Source: Engraulis encrasicolus
Lineage: Eukaryota; Chordata; Actinopteri; Clupeiformes; Engraulidae
Assembly: GCF_034702125.1 (NCBI RefSeq)
Contig: NC_085873.1
Location: 41,975,224-42,039,223, forward strand
Length of the DNA stretch: 64,000 nt
Reading direction: 5' to 3'
Below the pieces are notes generated by a model. It saw only the letters and a program-made list of their open reading frames with translations, had not been told where the DNA came from and made no database searches. The number at the start of each line of letters is the position of its first letter. Positions within the stretch are counted from its first letter, which is position 1. Shown here piece by piece: positions 60,571 through 64,000 of this stretch. Position numbers and translations under genes: made by a program.

Positions 60571-61373
60571 TTAGACATCAAATACATGTTTAATTTCAAA
60601 ATTAATTTCCTTTAGCCATGTTATCTCCACTCCCTCCAGAATCACAGCATTGCCTTGTAATATTTCAGAAATGAAGGTCTCATTACGTTTGCAGCCATGC
60701 TGGATTACTCTGGTGGTTCTTTCCTCCTTCCTGTAATTAGACACATCACCTGAAAGGGCAGCTCAGCTGTGCTGAGGAGGAGAGACTAGGTGGACCGAAT
60801 TTACCATACTATTGTACGACAGAAAACTTGCATAAATTGATAGCATGTTCATTTCTGTGCAAAGCATGGCATTTATTAAATTTCATTGCGAGCACAGGAA
60901 AGATTGTGAGCGTAAGAAAGATTGTGAGCACTGCAAGATTTCATTGTGAACGCAGGACTTGAAGTGAAGTGACTACGATATAGCCAACATGAGCAGCAGT
61001 TGTGGCGACAAATAATTGTTTTAAATACATGACCTATTAATTACAAAATATTTTCAAAATGTATACTTCAAAATGTATACTTCTGGAAACATCTGGAATG
61101 TGACGTGATGACATGATGAGTGAATCATTATTCAATACTCAGCTGCCTCTTTGATCATGCCTTTAGTCGAGAGATCAATGGGATCAGCAGTGTTATATCT
61201 TGGAGGTCTCGGTTGCAGGTTGGCACACGGGCGAGAGAGAGGGTTTTCTCGAGACCGTCAAGATTTTTTTTACCAGTAGAATGGGTCATGACTGGAATCC
61301 TTCTTCCTGCATCTCTTCCACGTGATAGTGAGAAAACGGGCATGTCTGTGCGAATGCAGATACTATCCATATT
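60571..61373. other. Non-coding stretch, nothing recognised
   Basis: Short local duplications (gattgtgagc near 60903 and 60922; tcaaaatgtatactt twice near 61055). No gene supported. Confidence 0.45.
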
Positions 61374-61622
61374 TGAAGGGTTTATTTGCAAAACGGTGTA
61401 TCTCCATTTTTTTACTTTTGCATTTTATTATTGGAAATGACTGTTCAGATGTCATATCACCCATGTGTGAATTCTTACCATTCAAATATTTTGAGAACAT
61501 ACTTTTTTAAGCTATATAAAAGGCATTTTGCAATGCATTTCAATGGAATGCCCAACACAAAAATGACAATTTCCCAACATTCTATAAAATGGAGATACAC
61601 CGTTTTGCAAATAAAGCCTTCA
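61374..61622. mobile_element. TIR MITE (tgaaggctttg ends), copy 2
   Basis: Same family and orientation as 6714-6953, with ends containing gcaaaacggtgtatctcc and its complement. Confidence 0.82.
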
Positions 61623-61921
61623 TTTTTTGTCTTTTTTTACTTTTTTTGCTTTTATGATATGGCTGACTTTACAAGCGTGATCTGGAGCGACTGGCTATAC
61701 ACCATCCATGAATGACTGCATATGCTGTAGACTACATCAGTTGGATGAATGACCATTAATGTTCAAGCTGTTAATCAACCAGAAAAGTGCATGGTTTGGC
61801 CGGTTTGCATCTCTCCATGCTGTACACAGGTCTCCTTCCCTTCCCGCTGTTGTAGAGAAGGTGTGATTATGCTAATTTATGATGGTCTTCAGATGATGGA
61901 TTCATCAGCAGCAGCTCGTTC

Positions 61922-62314
61922 TAAGGGCCAAAACATACCAAGGCGGAACGGAACGGTCGCAGGACGGACGCGGTCTTTCTGCTTAGTTTTGGCCGGCGTG
62001 CTTTTCTCTGCCTTGCACACTGACAGCGTCGGCGTGCGCGGCCAGTCCTATTCAAAACCCTCCCCACAGCCAAAGCTAGCATGCTACTTTGCCATTCATT
62101 TGAATGAGACACCGCCGGTCGCCGGCGTGAAAAATACGCTCGAGTTCTATTTTCCAAATGCAGCGTGGCGCGGAGCCAGCTCCCACGCCGCTGACGCCCG
62201 ACTGCAGCCGGTTGGTGTGTAAGGACAGATAGGTTTCAATGTATTTTCACCGACGCCGGTAAAAAACGTGGCCGTTCCGCGACGCTTTACCGCCTTGGTG
62301 TGTAAGACCCCTTA
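61922..62314. mobile_element. CpG-rich TIR element, Harbinger-like
   Basis: Ends taagggcc...ataccaaggcgg and ccgccttggtgtgtaag...cctta are imperfect inverted repeats. CpG-rich interior with ccggcgtg words on both sides. The target duplication is not resolved. Confidence 0.55.
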
Positions 62315-63003
62315 TGTGGTGCGTATGTTTTTCTAAATCTCATGTGAGCCCTGACGTACAGTATGATGAGTTCTCCGTACATATCTGCGCTGCTTCCTAC
62401 GATAGCATGATAAATGAAGGCCAGTGAGAGTGTGAGCGAGTCTGTGTGTGCGTGCGTGTGTCCGTGCTTTTACTTTATCTGTGTAAAAAATATTTGCATG
62501 TCTGTGTGAAGAAGTATCGCCACACTACCATCCCAAAATTAACAGGAAGCCAAGCCAGCTGGCATTTTTCCTGGTCCTCCATTCACCCAAGCATGCCAGT
62601 GCATTCCACCTTGACAGCTATGATACACCACCCTACAAGTCCATAGCATTGCCCTTGTCCAATGAAGACGATGGGAGGAAACGCTCATCTCCAGCTCAGT
62701 ACTATCAGCTCCAATGCCCCCCCCCCCCCACACACACACACACACACAGCCATAATATCTTCATAAATTGGACTGTTTGTTGGCCCCCTATATACATGGG
62801 GCCCTGGTGAGTCAGTCACTCTTCCTGCTGAAATGACACCCTTGATGGCTGCCCATGGAACACAGCCTGTAAGGCAGCAAATACATTAACCCAGAGATGA
62901 CACTGGGTAGCCTATATAGTGTTTTGGATAAATAAATCATTATTGGCTTTACTGACTGTGGCCCGGCCCCGGCCCCAGGTCCATGTACTCATCTCAACTC
63001 CCC
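62315..63003. other. Non-coding stretch, nothing recognised
   Basis: Contains a short C run and CA repeat near 62717-62748. No gene supported. Confidence 0.45.
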
Positions 63004-63011
63004 CTCTAGGA

Positions 63012-63311
63012 CAGTGTTTCTCAAACTTTTTCAGACCGAGGACCACTTTGTCCCCCCCAAAAATGATCAGGGACCACCTGTCAACTGAATTGGCAGTTGA
63101 TGGGTGCTAATTTGACACTGCTGAGTTTTTGATGCAGATCACTTCCTTTTTATTCACATTCTTATTAAGTCTTATTGAGTTGAAAACATGAAAATGTTAC
63201 AAATGTAGCCTACTGCTAGCTTATCTTGGAAAAGTAGAAAACCTCTCGTGGACCACCTGTGCTCTATCGCGGACCACTAGTGGTCCCCGGACCACACTTT
63301 GGGAAACACTG
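63012..63311. mobile_element. hAT MITE, 300 bp
   Basis: Starts cagtgtttctcaaac and ends tttgggaaacactg, with exact octamer ctctagga (63004-63011, 63312-63319). Repeated ggaccac words near both ends. Confidence 0.92.
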
Positions 63312-63665
63312 CTCTAGGAGGACAGCCAGATCAGCTTTAACGGTAGACACAGCAGCAGCAGCAATAGCAGTAGCACCAGCAAGGCAGTACCAGCAGTGAT
63401 AGCTGCGTGCAGATGACAGTGGGGGGAGATTCACTTCCTCTCTGTGGGGTGGGATGTTGTTTTTCACGTCTTAGATGCTGGCAGTGATAGGGGAGTGTGT
63501 GCATGCGTGCGTGGTCTTGTGTGCAGACACATGCGGCTTTGAAGACTGGCTAAGTCTTAGTGGTTGGAAGGTAGAATATGTTTTTGGGACTGCATGGAAG
63601 CAGACACTTACTTTCTGGCAAAATTCCTGGGTTTGGTTTCATTAAATTAAATGAAGGGAAATTTC

Positions 63666-64000
63666 TAGAGATGTACAGGATCCAAGATCCGGTTCCGGAT
63701 CCGGCAGGATAATAGGGTTTTTCAGACTATCCGGATCCGGCAGGTTCTTCAGCAGTGGATCCGGTATCCGGCAGTTACCTAAAAATGAGGATCTGGGGCA
63801 TCTCTACTTTTTACGTAGCCTATGCTTTTCAGTCAGTGTTTCACAACCCCAATCGCTGCATGGGGTGAAAGCCCTTTGGAAGCGGACGTTGAAGGCAGTG
63901 TGGCAGTAAGCTAATGAGTCTTAAAAATAGTTTGCGCCAACGTAATAAAAAGGGCCCCACGTGTGCGAGTTGGCTATGTGTTTAAACCCTTTCGTAGGAT
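63666..64000. mobile_element. hAT (CCGGATCC-rich), copy 2, cut by window end
   Basis: Starts tagagatgtacaggatcc and matches 32316-32734 in reverse orientation. Its far end lies outside the window. Confidence 0.85.

Overview
This window is eukaryotic and almost certainly from a ray-finned (teleost-type) fish. The evidence is very long (AC/GT)n and (CT)n microsatellites, a tRNA-derived SINE, L2/CR1-type LINE tails, a BEL/Pao retrotransposon, a Penelope-type remnant and many short hAT, PIF/Harbinger-like and piggyBac-like elements. The species cannot be fixed from the sequence. No bacterial-style gene organisation, rRNA, functional tRNA or CRISPR array is present. Nearly all open frames outside the BEL element are read-through of simple repeats or chance frames.

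Layout. 0-8 kb: TIR elements, a LINE C-terminal zinc-finger relic (minus strand), a SINE with a perfect 16-bp target duplication, and a nested hAT (6365-7422) that carries a 51-bp minisatellite, a MITE and a Penelope-like hairpin with a hammerhead-ribozyme core. 8.5-9.7 kb: microsatellites around the only host-gene-like piece, a cadherin-repeat exon (8683-8801) with a splice donor. 10-20 kb: four hAT insertions with 8-bp target duplications, one nested inside another, and one (16268-19449) holding a 644-bp tandem duplication. 21-25 kb: a large imperfect inverted duplication with decayed protein-like segments. 27-32 kb: a dense microsatellite field. 32-37 kb: small hATs, then a block with a recurring CTGACGGTGGTGAC motif. 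37.7-45.3 kb: a nearly complete, very young BEL/Pao element on the minus strand. 46-51.5 kb: more hATs and a piggyBac-like TTAA element. 51.8-58.3 kb: a second young LTR element, minus strand, with a recognisable PBS and PPT but no recognisable gag or pol. 59-64 kb: microsatellites, a candidate 60-bp exon and further MITE/hAT copies.

How it fits together. The best reading is intronic or intergenic sequence, possibly inside a large cadherin-family gene on the plus strand, that has repeatedly received transposons. BEL gag, protease, reverse transcriptase, RNase H and integrase are all readable, but the frame breaks at three homopolymer runs. The cadherin exon breaks the same way. That pattern fits either small mutations or homopolymer-length errors in the assembly. 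The single N at 27621 shows that some microsatellite sequence is unresolved.
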